The translations under genes were made by a program, and so were the position numbers. The notes under the pieces are model-generated. The model was given only the letters and a program-made list of their open reading frames with translations, ran no database searches and was not told the DNA's origin. A stretch of DNA of 64,000 nucleotides, from positions 186,001-250,000 of the forward strand of contig JAWLBY010000001.1 in NCBI GenBank assembly GCA_041687455.1, given 5' to 3'. Of the stretch, positions 39,797 through 48,536 are shown piece by piece. Every line of letters starts with the position of its first letter. Position 1 is the stretch's first letter. The stretch comes from JAWLBY01 sp041687455 (GTDB lineage Bacteria; Pseudomonadota; Gammaproteobacteria; Xanthomonadales; Xanthomonadaceae).

Positions 39797-41890
39797 ATGA
39801 GCGACGAACTGACTCTCGAACTGGCGCGAGCCGCGGGGCTGAATCCGGAATGGGCCGACTACCGCGGCCGGCCGCATTCGGTGCCGCTCGATACGCTGCG
39901 GATGCTGCTCGCCCGGCTCGACCTGCCGGCCAGCGACGAGCGCAAGGCGCGCGACAGCCTCGAGCGGCTGCATGCCGAGCGCGCGGCGCGGATCCCGGCC
40001 CTGCTGGTCGGCCGGGTCGGCGCACCGCTGGCGCTGCCGCCGTCACTGCACCGCGCCGCCGGCTGCGACATCGAACTGCGCTACGAGGATGGCGGGTCGA
40101 CTCGTCTGCACTGCGGCTGCGACGAATACGACCTGCTGCATCTGTCCGGCATCTACCGGCCCGGCTACCACGCACTGCAGATCGGTGAGCAAGCGATCCC
40201 GGTCGCGATCGCACCGGCGCACCGGCCCGAAGAACTGTGGCAGCGCCCGCGCCGCTGGGGCCTCGCGGCGCAGGTGTACAGCCTGCGCCACGACGACGAC
40301 GTCGGCGACCTCGGGCTCGGCGACTACAGTGCGCTGGCGCACTGCGCACGGCGGGTCGGCGGACTCGGCGCGCAGGCGCTGGCGATCAGCCCGGTACATG
40401 CGCTGTTCTCGGCCGACGTGAACCACTACAGCCCGTACTCGCCGTCGAGCCGGCTGTTCTTCAACGCGCTGCACGTCGACCCGGCATCGGTGGCCGGCGC
40501 GGATTGGCTGCGCGCCCGGATCGATGCGCTCGGGCTGCAGGCCGAGACCGAGCGGCTGCGTCGATCGGAACTGGTCGACTGGCCGGCCGCAGCGACGCTG
40601 AAACTGCGCTTGCTGCGCGAACTGTGGCGCGATTTCGAGCGGATCGACCGCGACGGCAGGCTGCGCCGCGAGTTGTCGTCCTACCGCGCCGAACAGGGCG
40701 ATGCGTTGCACCGCCACGCCTGCTTCGAAGCGATCCACGCCGCGCAGTACGGCCGCGATCCGCGCCGCTGGCACTGGCGCGACTGGCCGGACGGCCTGCG
40801 CGACCCGGACAGCCACGAGGTCGCGGCGTTCGCGCGCGAGCATGTCGAGCAGGTCGCTTTCCATGCCTTCCTGCAGTGGCTGGCCGAGCGCGCGCTGGCG
40901 CAGGCGCAGCGCGCCGCCCGCGACGGCGGCATGGACGTCGGCCTGGTCAGCGATCTGGCGGTCGGCACCGACAGCGGCGGCTCGCATGCATGGAGCCGGC
41001 GGCACGACATGCTGCGCGGCGTGACGATCGGCGCGCCGCCGGACGAGCTGAACCGGCTCGGCCAGGACTGGGGACTGACGACCTTCTCGCCGCGCGCGCT
41101 GCGCCAGCACGGCTTCGCGCCGTTCATCGAGATGCTGCGCGCATCGCTGCGGCACGCCGGCGGGGTCCGGATCGACCACATCCTCGGCCTGAACCGGTTG
41201 TGGCTGGTGCCGGACGGCGTCGGCCCGGTCGACGGCGCCTACATCGACTACCCGCTGCACGAGATGATGAACCTGATCGCGCTGGAAGCCTGGCGCCATC
41301 GGGCGACGGTGGTCGGCGAGGATCTCGGCACGGTGCCCGAGGGCTTTCGCGACGAACTCGCCCGCAGCGGCCTGCTCGGCATGCGGGTGCTGTATTTCGA
41401 GCGCGAACACGGCTGCTTCGCCGACCCGTCGCGCTGGTCCGAAGCGGCAATCGCGATGACCTCCACGCACGACCTGCCGACCATCGCCGGCTGGTGGCGG
41501 GGCCGCGACATCGAATGGCAGCAGCAGGCCGGACACCTGCCGCCGGGCCATACCGTGCAGCAGGAACAGCACCAGCGCGAGAGCGATCGCGAGGCGCTGT
41601 GGAATGCGTTCACGCATGCGAACATCACGCACTGCGGACGTCCGGGAATGCATGACAGCGATCCGGTCGTCGATGCGGCGATCGATTTCGTCGCGCAGAC
41701 GCCGGCGCCGCTGGCGATCGTGCCGATCGAGGATCTGCTCGGCCGGATCGAACAGCCGAACCTGCCCGGCACCACCGACCAGCATCCGAACTGGCGCCGC
41801 CGGCTGGACGCGCCGTTCGACGCGCTGCTCGGGCAGCCGCAGGTCGCGGCGCGGATCGATCGACTGCAGGCTCGGCGCGGCGGCCGCTGA
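39797..41890 (+). CDS. malQ: 4-alpha-glucanotransferase (amylomaltase)
   Basis: 697 residues, GH77. The N-terminal extension (about residues 1-140) is the type found in E. coli MalQ. The catalytic region shows SPVHALFSADVNHYSPYSPS, nucleophile Asp460 in VRIDHILGLNRLWLVPDG, Glu508 in VVGEDLGTVPEG and STHDLPTIAGWWRG. It disproportionates short maltodextrins left by debranching, making chains long enough for TreY. Gaps to neighbours are 50 and 10 bases, so it belongs to the same operon. Confidence 0.95.
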   Translation: MSDELTLELARAAGLNPEWADYRGRPHSVPLDTLRMLLARLDLPASDERKARDSLERLHAERAARIPALLVGRVGAPLALPPSLHRAAGCDIELRYEDGGSTRLHCGCDEYDLLHLSGIYRPGYHALQIGEQAIPVAIAPAHRPEELWQRPRRWGLAAQVYSLRHDDDVGDLGLGDYSALAHCARRVGGLGAQALAISPVHALFSADVNHYSPYSPSSRLFFNALHVDPASVAGADWLRARIDALGLQAETERLRRSELVDWPAAATLKLRLLRELWRDFERIDRDGRLRRELSSYRAEQGDALHRHACFEAIHAAQYGRDPRRWHWRDWPDGLRDPDSHEVAAFAREHVEQVAFHAFLQWLAERALAQAQRAARDGGMDVGLVSDLAVGTDSGGSHAWSRRHDMLRGVTIGAPPDELNRLGQDWGLTTFSPRALRQHGFAPFIEMLRASLRHAGGVRIDHILGLNRLWLVPDGVGPVDGAYIDYPLHEMMNLIALEAWRHRATVVGEDLGTVPEGFRDELARSGLLGMRVLYFEREHGCFADPSRWSEAAIAMTSTHDLPTIAGWWRGRDIEWQQQAGHLPPGHTVQQEQHQRESDREALWNAFTHANITHCGRPGMHDSDPVVDAAIDFVAQTPAPLAIVPIEDLLGRIEQPNLPGTTDQHPNWRRRLDAPFDALLGQPQVAARIDRLQARRGGR

Positions 41891-41900
41891 GCCGACGTCG

Positions 41901-44699
41901 ATGAGCCCGCCCGCTGTCCAGAGCACGCTGCGCCTGCAACTGCATCGCGGGTTCCCGTTCGCCGCGGCGATGGCGCGGGTGCCGTATTTCGCCCGGCTCG
42001 GTATCAGCCACCTGTACCTGTCGCCGATCCTGACCGCGCGCGCCGGCTCGATGCATGGCTACGACGTCGTCGATCCGCACAACGTCAATCCGGAACTCGG
42101 CGGCGAGGACGGCCTGCGCGAGCTGGTGGCGGCACTGCGCATGCACGACATGGGGCTGATCGTCGACATCGTGCCGAACCACATGGCGGTCGGCCACGAC
42201 GACAACCGCGCCTGGCTCGACGTGCTCGAATGGGGCCCGCTGAGCCGGCATGCCGGGTTCTTCGACATCGACTGGGACGTGCCGGACCCGGCGCTGAACG
42301 GCCGCCTGCTGGCGCCGTTCCTCGGCAAGCCCTACGGCGAAGCGCTGGCCGACGGCGAACTGCGGCTGCAATTCGACCCGGGTCACGGACGTTTCCACGT
42401 TCTTTATTTCGAGCACCGGTTCCCGATCGCCCCGGACAGCTACCGCCGGCTGCTGCGCCTCGGCAGCGATCGCCTGCGCGAGCACGCGACGCGCTTCCAG
42501 CAGACGGCCCGGGTCAGTCGCGGCAACCGTGGCGACGCGTTCGAACAGACCTGCGAGGCGCTGCGTGACGAGGTGGCCGGCGACCCGACGCTGGCGGCCG
42601 ACATCGACGCGCTGCTCGAACGCTTCGACGCCACCAGCAACGACGGCCGGCAGGCATTGCACCGGTTGCTCGAACGGCAGCATTACCGGCTCGCCTGGTG
42701 GCGCACCGCGCCGGACGAGATCAACTGGCGACGCTTCTTCGACATCATCGACCTGGCCGGCGTCCGGGTGCAGGAGCCGGCCGCGTTCGAACTGCAGCAC
42801 GGCACGATCTTCCGTCTCTACGCCGAAGGACTGATCGATGGCGTCCGGGTCGACCACGTCGACGGCCTGGCCGATCCGCGCAGCTACTGCCGGAGACTGC
42901 GCATGCGGCTGTCGCGACTGCAGCACGAGCGGCCGCCGGAACTGCGACAACCGCCCTATCTGGTGGTCGAGAAGATCCTCGCCGCCTGGGAACATCTGCC
43001 GCGCGACTGGCAGACCGACGGCACCACCGGCTATTCGTTCATGAACGAGGTCGGCGCACTGCTGCATGACAGCAGCGGCGAACCGGCCCTGACCGAACTG
43101 TGGAGCGGCATCGCCGGCCCGCGCGGCGATTTCGAACAGCAGGAACGCGATGCGCGGCGACGCATCCCGAAGGACCTGCTGGCCAGCGACTTCAATGCCT
43201 GCGCGCTGGCGCTGCACGCGATCGCCCGCAGCGAGCCGGCGACCCGCGACTGGACGCTGTTCGCGATCCGCCGCGTGCTGACCGAGTTGCTGGTGCATCT
43301 GCCGGTGTATCGCACCTATGCCGACGCGCGCGGCCGCAGCGCGCACGATGCGGCGACGATGGCGCGCACGGTGCAGGCCGCGCGATCGCACTGCCGCGCC
43401 GCCGAGCGGCCGCTGCTCGATCTGATCGACCGCTGGCTCGGCGGCGAGCCGCCGCGGCGGCTGCGCTCGATCCGTGCACGGCGGGCACGGCTGCGTGCGA
43501 TCGGCCGTTTCCAGCAACTCAGTGCGCCGGTGGCCGCCAAGGCGGTCGAGGACACCGTGTTCTATCGCCACGGCCGGCTGCTGTCTCGCAACGAGGTTGG
43601 CGCCAATCCGGCCCAGTTCGCGCTCGGCGCCGACGCGTTCCACAACGAGATGCGACGCCGCGCGGCGCAATTCCCGCGCTCGATGCTGACCACCGCCACC
43701 CACGACCACAAGCGCGGCGAGGACGTCCGCGCCCGGCTCGCCGTGCTGAGCGAACAGCCGGCGCCGTGGACCGACGCCGTGCAGCGCTGGCGCGCCGCGC
43801 ACGAACCGTTGAAGACACTGGTCGACGGCGTCGCGGCGCCCGACCCGATCGACCAGTACATGCTGTACCAGATCCTGCTCGGCGCCTGGCCGCCGCTGCT
43901 GGCGGTCGACGATGCGGCCGGGCTGCAGGCGTTCGCGGAGCGCGTCGCCGGCTGGCAGATCAAGGCGCTGCGCGAGGCCAAGCGCCACAGCAGTTGGGCC
44001 GAGCCGAACGAGCGCTATGAATCGGCCTGCGCCGGCTTTCTGGCGGCGCTGCTGGATCCGCGCCGCGCGGCGGACTTCGTCGCCGAGCTGCACGTGCTGG
44101 TCGAACGGATCGCGCCGGCCGGCATCGTCAACAGCCTGGCGCAGGTCACGATCCGGCTCGCCGCACCGGGCGTCTGCGACCTGTACCAGGGCGGCGAATG
44201 GTGGGACTTCAGCCTGGTCGATCCCGACAACCGGCGGCCGGTCGACTACGACGCCCGTGCGCACGCCCTCGATGCCGACGCCGAAACCGCCGTCGGCGCG
44301 CTGCTCGACGGCTGGCGCGACGGCCGGATCAAGCAGCGGCTGATCGAGCGCGGCCTGGGACTGCGGCGCCGCTGTCCGTCGCTGTTCGTCGGCGGCCAGT
44401 ACCGTCCGCTGCGCGCCGCCGGCGCGCACGCCGAGCGGTTGTTCGGCTTCATCCGACATACCGAGCAGCAGGCCCTGCTGGTGGTCTCCGCGCGCCACGC
44501 CAGCGCGCTGGTCGCCGGCGGCCCGCGCATCGATCCGTCCGCATGGCGCGGTACCACGCTGCGGCTGCCGCGCTTCCTGCAGCAACGCCGCTGGCGCAGC
44601 GTGTTCGTCGACCCGATGACGCCGATCGAGGCCACCAGCGTGTTGCCGCTGGAGCGCGTGCTGACGCCGTTGCCGGTGCAGTGGCTGCTGGCCGACTGA
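41901..44699 (+). CDS. treY: Maltooligosyltrehalose synthase
   Basis: 932 residues from MSPPAVQSTLRLQLH, longer than the 720-800 usual for some TreY but in the range of proteobacterial ones. GH13 motifs: SPILTARAGSMHGYDVVDPH, DIVPNHMAV, nucleophile Asp318 in VRVDHVDGLADP, acid/base Glu357 in LVVEKILAAWEHLP and ATHDHKRGEDVRARLA. It converts the reducing-end linkage of maltodextrins to alpha,alpha-1,1, the step before TreZ. It is the last gene of the cluster. Confidence 0.95.
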   Translation: MSPPAVQSTLRLQLHRGFPFAAAMARVPYFARLGISHLYLSPILTARAGSMHGYDVVDPHNVNPELGGEDGLRELVAALRMHDMGLIVDIVPNHMAVGHDDNRAWLDVLEWGPLSRHAGFFDIDWDVPDPALNGRLLAPFLGKPYGEALADGELRLQFDPGHGRFHVLYFEHRFPIAPDSYRRLLRLGSDRLREHATRFQQTARVSRGNRGDAFEQTCEALRDEVAGDPTLAADIDALLERFDATSNDGRQALHRLLERQHYRLAWWRTAPDEINWRRFFDIIDLAGVRVQEPAAFELQHGTIFRLYAEGLIDGVRVDHVDGLADPRSYCRRLRMRLSRLQHERPPELRQPPYLVVEKILAAWEHLPRDWQTDGTTGYSFMNEVGALLHDSSGEPALTELWSGIAGPRGDFEQQERDARRRIPKDLLASDFNACALALHAIARSEPATRDWTLFAIRRVLTELLVHLPVYRTYADARGRSAHDAATMARTVQAARSHCRAAERPLLDLIDRWLGGEPPRRLRSIRARRARLRAIGRFQQLSAPVAAKAVEDTVFYRHGRLLSRNEVGANPAQFALGADAFHNEMRRRAAQFPRSMLTTATHDHKRGEDVRARLAVLSEQPAPWTDAVQRWRAAHEPLKTLVDGVAAPDPIDQYMLYQILLGAWPPLLAVDDAAGLQAFAERVAGWQIKALREAKRHSSWAEPNERYESACAGFLAALLDPRRAADFVAELHVLVERIAPAGIVNSLAQVTIRLAAPGVCDLYQGGEWWDFSLVDPDNRRPVDYDARAHALDADAETAVGALLDGWRDGRIKQRLIERGLGLRRRCPSLFVGGQYRPLRAAGAHAERLFGFIRHTEQQALLVVSARHASALVAGGPRIDPSAWRGTTLRLPRFLQQRRWRSVFVDPMTPIEATSVLPLERVLTPLPVQWLLAD

Positions 44700-45039
44700 A
44701 AGGCCGCCAAGCGCTCGCCGCGGCAATCCGACCGCATCCGGCGTTCTTGCGCCCGATCCGAAATACCGCACTCCGGTTGGCCAGACGGCCCTGGAATGCC
44801 TCCGGCGCAGTGCCGCGCCAGCGCCGAGCAGGTCGCTCGCAGCGGCGGGCGATGCCCGCCCCGATGCGACCGCCCTGTTCAGCTTGTGTTTATATTCATC
44901 GAAACTGCGCCGTACATCACGGATTCGTTATGGACGTGAACATAAGCTGAACTCGTGATGCAGTTCTTACAAACTGCACCGCCAGGGCGAAGGGTGGTCG
45001 CCCGAACGTCTTCCACTCGACCTATCGAGAACCTAATTC
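44700..45039. other. Intergenic region upstream of the S8 protease
   Basis: 340 bases without a gene, with an AT-rich core (44880-44960) that stands out from the surroundings. It holds a long-spaced inverted repeat (44877-44952), a possible -10 box TATATT at 44891-44896, and a small inverted pair GGGCGA-N7-TCGCCC near 44987-45005. Confidence 0.6.
44877..44952. repeat. 14-bp inverted repeat upstream of the protease gene
   Basis: GTTCAGCTTGTGTT (44877-44890) and AACATAAGCTGAAC (44939-44952) match with one mismatch across a 48-base spacer. It ends 87 bases before the protease start and could be paired binding sites or a long leader stem. Confidence 0.6.
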
Positions 45040-46596
45040 ATGAAGCAGCATACGCTCGCTGTTGCCCTTGCCGGTGCCCTGTCGATGTCCCTGGTGTCGG
45101 TCGCCGATGCGACCCCGCCGGACCAGCAGCGCGTCATCGTCGCCTTCAAGCCCGGCGCCTCGGCGGCCGGCCGTGCCGCCGTCGCCGCAGTCGGCGGCAA
45201 GCACCAGCTCGACATCTACGGCACCAACGCGGCCGCGTTCGAAGTGCCGGCCAGGGCGCTCGCCGGGCTGTCGCGCAACCCGAACATCGAATACGTCGAG
45301 GAAGACACCCCGCGCTATCCGTTCGCGCTGGTCACGCCGTCCGACGGCACCACCTACGCCGCCGGCCAGCGGGTGCCGTACGGCATCCAGATGGTGCAGG
45401 CCGACCAGATGCCGCTCGGCGATTCGCTGGCCGGCAACCGCAAGGTCTGCATCATCGACTCCGGCTACGACCGCTCGCACGAGGATCTGGCCGGCACCGC
45501 CAACATCACCGGCGAGTACGATTCCGGCACCGGCTGGTGGTACACCGACGAGAACAGCCACGGCACCCATGTCGCCGGCACGATCGCGGCGCTGAACAAC
45601 GCCGGCACCGGCGTGGTCGGCGTCAATGCCAACAACCAGCTCAACCTGCACATCGTCAAGGTGTTCTCGGCCTCCGGCTGGGCCTATTCGTCGAGCCTCG
45701 CCGCTGCCGCCAACAAGTGCGCCAGCGCCGGCTCCCATGTGATCAGCATGTCGCTCGGCGGTTCGCGCGCGAACAAGACCGAGCAGAAGGCCTTCGACTC
45801 GCTGGCCAGCCAGGGCATCCTGTCGATCGCTGCCGCCGGCAACGACGGCAACAACAGGAACTCGTACCCGGCCTCGTATTCGAGCGTGATGTCGGTCGCG
45901 GCGCTGGACGAGAACAAGGAGTGGGCGACGTTCTCGCAGTACAACAGCCAGGTCGAGATCGCCGCACCGGGCGTGTCGGTGCTGTCGACGGTGCCGATGA
46001 ACAGCGGTTCGGAATCGACCCTCTCGGTCGGTGGCGTGGCTTACGCGCCGGGTGACATGGACGGCTCGCCATCGAAGTCGGCGACCGCCGCGCTGGCCGA
46101 TTTCGGCATCGGCGACACGATCAACGGCGCGGTTGCCGGCAAGATCTGCCTGATCGCCCGCGGCACGATCGATTTCGCGACCAAGGTCAGCAACTGCGAG
46201 CAGAGCGGCGGCGTCGGCGCGGTCGTCTACAACAACGTCGCCGGCGGCTTTGCCGGCACGCTCGGCACGACCGTGACCAACATTCCGTCGGTCACCGCGT
46301 CCGATACCGAGGGCGCGCAACTGCAGACCCAGCTCGGCCAGACCGCCACGGTCGCCGTGCAGCCGGCCCACTACGCGTTCTTCGACGGCACCTCGATGGC
46401 GACGCCGCACGTGTCGGCGGTCGCGGCGCTGGTCTGGAGCTACTTCCCGTCCTGCACCGGCACGCAGATCCGCAACACGCTGAACAAGAGCGCCGAAGAC
46501 CTCGGCACCGCCGGCCGCGACACCAAGTACGGCTACGGCCTGGTCCGCGCCCGCGCGGCCTACGACCGCCTCGCCGCGCTCGGCTGCAACAACTGA
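45040..46596 (+). CDS. Secreted subtilisin-like S8 peptidase with PA domain
   Basis: 518 residues. A Sec signal peptide (MKQHTLAVALAGALSMSLVS, cleaved near ADA-TP) precedes an I9-type inhibitor prodomain (residues about 30-95, ending in NIEYVEEDTPRY). The catalytic triad is Asp140 in VCIIDSGYD, His174 in NSHGTHVAGT and Ser452 in FDGTSMATPH. A PA domain is inserted between His and Ser (about residues 330-430, ICLIARGTIDFATKVSNCEQ). Known relatives are extracellular nutrient-scavenging proteases of xanthomonads. It is monocistronic, with its own AT-rich upstream region and an intrinsic terminator. Confidence 0.93.
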   Translation: MKQHTLAVALAGALSMSLVSVADATPPDQQRVIVAFKPGASAAGRAAVAAVGGKHQLDIYGTNAAAFEVPARALAGLSRNPNIEYVEEDTPRYPFALVTPSDGTTYAAGQRVPYGIQMVQADQMPLGDSLAGNRKVCIIDSGYDRSHEDLAGTANITGEYDSGTGWWYTDENSHGTHVAGTIAALNNAGTGVVGVNANNQLNLHIVKVFSASGWAYSSSLAAAANKCASAGSHVISMSLGGSRANKTEQKAFDSLASQGILSIAAAGNDGNNRNSYPASYSSVMSVAALDENKEWATFSQYNSQVEIAAPGVSVLSTVPMNSGSESTLSVGGVAYAPGDMDGSPSKSATAALADFGIGDTINGAVAGKICLIARGTIDFATKVSNCEQSGGVGAVVYNNVAGGFAGTLGTTVTNIPSVTASDTEGAQLQTQLGQTATVAVQPAHYAFFDGTSMATPHVSAVAALVWSYFPSCTGTQIRNTLNKSAEDLGTAGRDTKYGYGLVRARAAYDRLAALGCNN

Positions 46597-46618
46597 TCGG
46601 TTTCGACCGATGCAACAA

Positions 46619-46655
46619 GGCAGGGGCGCCTTCGGGCGCCCTTGCTGTTTGTGGC
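46619..46655 (+). terminator. Intrinsic terminator of the protease gene
   Basis: An 11-bp stem (GCAGGGGCGCC / GGCGCCCTTGC, one G-T pair) closed by a TTCG tetraloop is followed by TGTTTG. It starts 23 bases after the stop codon. Confidence 0.8.
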
Positions 46656-46741
46656 GTCGAGCCAGATCCGGCCGGCGAAGCCCGCGAGCGCGTCCGTTCC
46701 CGAGGTGGACACGCCGCGGCACCTGCCCGCGGCCGGACGGC

Positions 46742-47068
46742 TCAGTCAGCGATCTGCCGCAGCGCCTCGTCGACTTCGGCGCTCGTGCTCGGCCGCACCC
46801 GCCGGGCGACTTCCTGACCGTTGCGGACGAACACCAGCGTCGGCCACAACTTGACCCGGAACGCACGGCCCAGCGGCCGTCCCGGGCCGTCCTCGATCTT
46901 GATGTGCGGCACCCGCGGATAACGGCCGAGCGCGGCCGCGATCGCCGGCTGCGCGCGCAGGCAATGGCCGCACCACGGCGCGCCGAACTCGAGCACCAGC
47001 GCACCCGGCTGGGCCGCCACCTGATCGCGGCCCGGTTCGACCGCGGCATAGTCGCTGGTGTAGGCCAT
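46742..47068 (-). CDS. Thioredoxin
   Basis: 108 residues from MAYTSDYAAVEPGRD; GGGAG precedes the ATG at 47068. It has the classical WCGHC active site in LEFGAPWCGHCLRAQPAI, and the cis-Pro loop LWPTLVFVRNGQE. It has no signal peptide, so it acts in the cytoplasm. It is a divergent thioredoxin, not the main TrxA, and is convergent with the protease gene. Confidence 0.88.
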   Translation of the reverse strand: MAYTSDYAAVEPGRDQVAAQPGALVLEFGAPWCGHCLRAQPAIAAALGRYPRVPHIKIEDGPGRPLGRAFRVKLWPTLVFVRNGQEVARRVRPSTSAEVDEALRQIAD

Positions 47069-47164
47069 CACACGCTCCCGCGCACACGCCGCTGCAGCAT
47101 GGGCAGCAGCGGCTGAGTGCAGGCTGATCCGCGGCGGGCGGTCTCCGCAGCCGCCGCGGCGGCG

Positions 47165-48268
47165 CTATTTCCGACCCGCAGCGGCCATCGCCTCGTTCCA
47201 CATCCTCTTGAACCCGTTGCGGGTGCGGTCCGACAGCGGTTGCCAGAAGCGCTCCTCGACGAAGAACTCCTCGCCCGGTTGCGCTGCTGCCTGCGCTTTG
47301 TCGAGCTTTGCCTTCGCCTTCGGATTGACGATCACGCTGCCGAACTCGCGCGCGATCATCGCCTGCGCGTCGACGCCGATGATGTAGTCGAGCAGCAGGT
47401 AGGCGGCCTCGAGCCTGGCTGGGTCGCTTTCGACGTGGCGGGCAATCGAGACGTTGTCGAGCCAGACAGTGACGCCTTCCTTCGGCCGGGCGAAGCGCCA
47501 GTCCTGCCCGGCCTTGTTCGCGGCCGCGACACCGAACCAGTAATCGGTGGCGTAGGTCAGCGGCTGCATCTGCTCCGGGGTCGGCATGCCGCCCCAGAAA
47601 TCCGCCGCATTGGCGACCAGCGCGTTCAGGTTCGCCTGGGTCGCGGCACGCTGCTCCGGTGTGAAGCGGTCGTAATCGTAGACGTCGGTCGGCGCCACGC
47701 CGGCCAGCAACGCCATCTGGTACACGTTCGCCTCGACCTGATCGCTGGTCACCGTGAACGTGCCCTTCGCGTCCGGCTGCAGCAGCACCGCCCAACTGGC
47801 CGGGGCCGCGGTCCTGGCGGCGTTGTAGGCCAACGCGTAGGAACCACCCAGTTGCGGCACCGCATACAGCGCACCGGCTTCGTCGCGTGCGTAACCGGCG
47901 TTGCGCAGGCCCGGATAGACATCGGCATAGTTCGCCAACCGCGAGGTGTCGAGCGGCAGCAGCAGTTGCATCAGCTTGCCGCGCTCCTGCTTGAAGTAGT
48001 TGTGCGTCGGCGTGGTCACGTCGACCGATCTGCTGCGCAGCTCCTAGAAAATGTCGTCGGCGCTGCCGATATAGGACACGGAGCCGTCGGGTTTCTTCAG
48101 GAATACCAGGTCGATGTCCTTGCCGCGCGATTTCGCCCAGGCTTCGAAGTCACGTTCGAACAGGCTGATGTAGCCCTCCCACTCGTGGACACGAAGCTCG
48201 ACGGCGGCGGCCGGAGCGCCGGTCAGACAGGCCGCCAGCAGGACGGCAGCGGTGTGGTGCGTGTTCAT
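47165..48268 (-). pseudogene. Polyamine-type periplasmic binding protein interrupted by in-frame TAG
   Basis: The reading frame from MNTHHTAAVLLAACLTG (ATG at 48268, GGGGGGAA upstream) runs through a signal peptide (cleaved near AAA-VE) into VELRVHEWEGYISLFERDFE and stops at codon 75 (TAG, 48046-48044). The same frame continues without shift as ELRSRSVDVTTPTHNYFKQE and ends at 47165, giving 366 coding codons plus the amber. The whole matches PotD/PotF-type spermidine-putrescine binding proteins (TPTHNYFK; WLDNVSIARHV). Either it is a recent nonsense mutation (CAG to TAG is one step), a sequencing error, or read-through. No transporter permease or ATPase genes are adjacent. Confidence 0.85.
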
Positions 48269-48536
48269 GGTTCCCCCCTGTGTCAGCGGTGGCGGAAACG
48301 CCCGCCACGGGCGTACTCCGAGTCGCCAGCCCGACATGGCCGGGCTCGCTCACGGCGAATCGCTCGCTTGCGCAATTGCGTCGCCGCGCCACCCTCCGTG
48401 GCGGTGGCCGGCAGACTGCCTGTCGACAGCCCGCCAGCCGTTCCGGCCGCAGCTCGGCCGTACTCTGCGGAAAGTATGGACCCGATCGGAGCAGCGCGGC
48501 GCACCGCACGGTGCCGCCGGCCCGGGTGCCCGCCCG

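Noticed and set aside
48044..48046. Pyrrolysine or programmed recoding at the TAG
   Set aside because: Binding proteins of this type have no known use of recoded residues, and no pyl genes or recoding structure are visible; a nonsense mutation or error is simpler.
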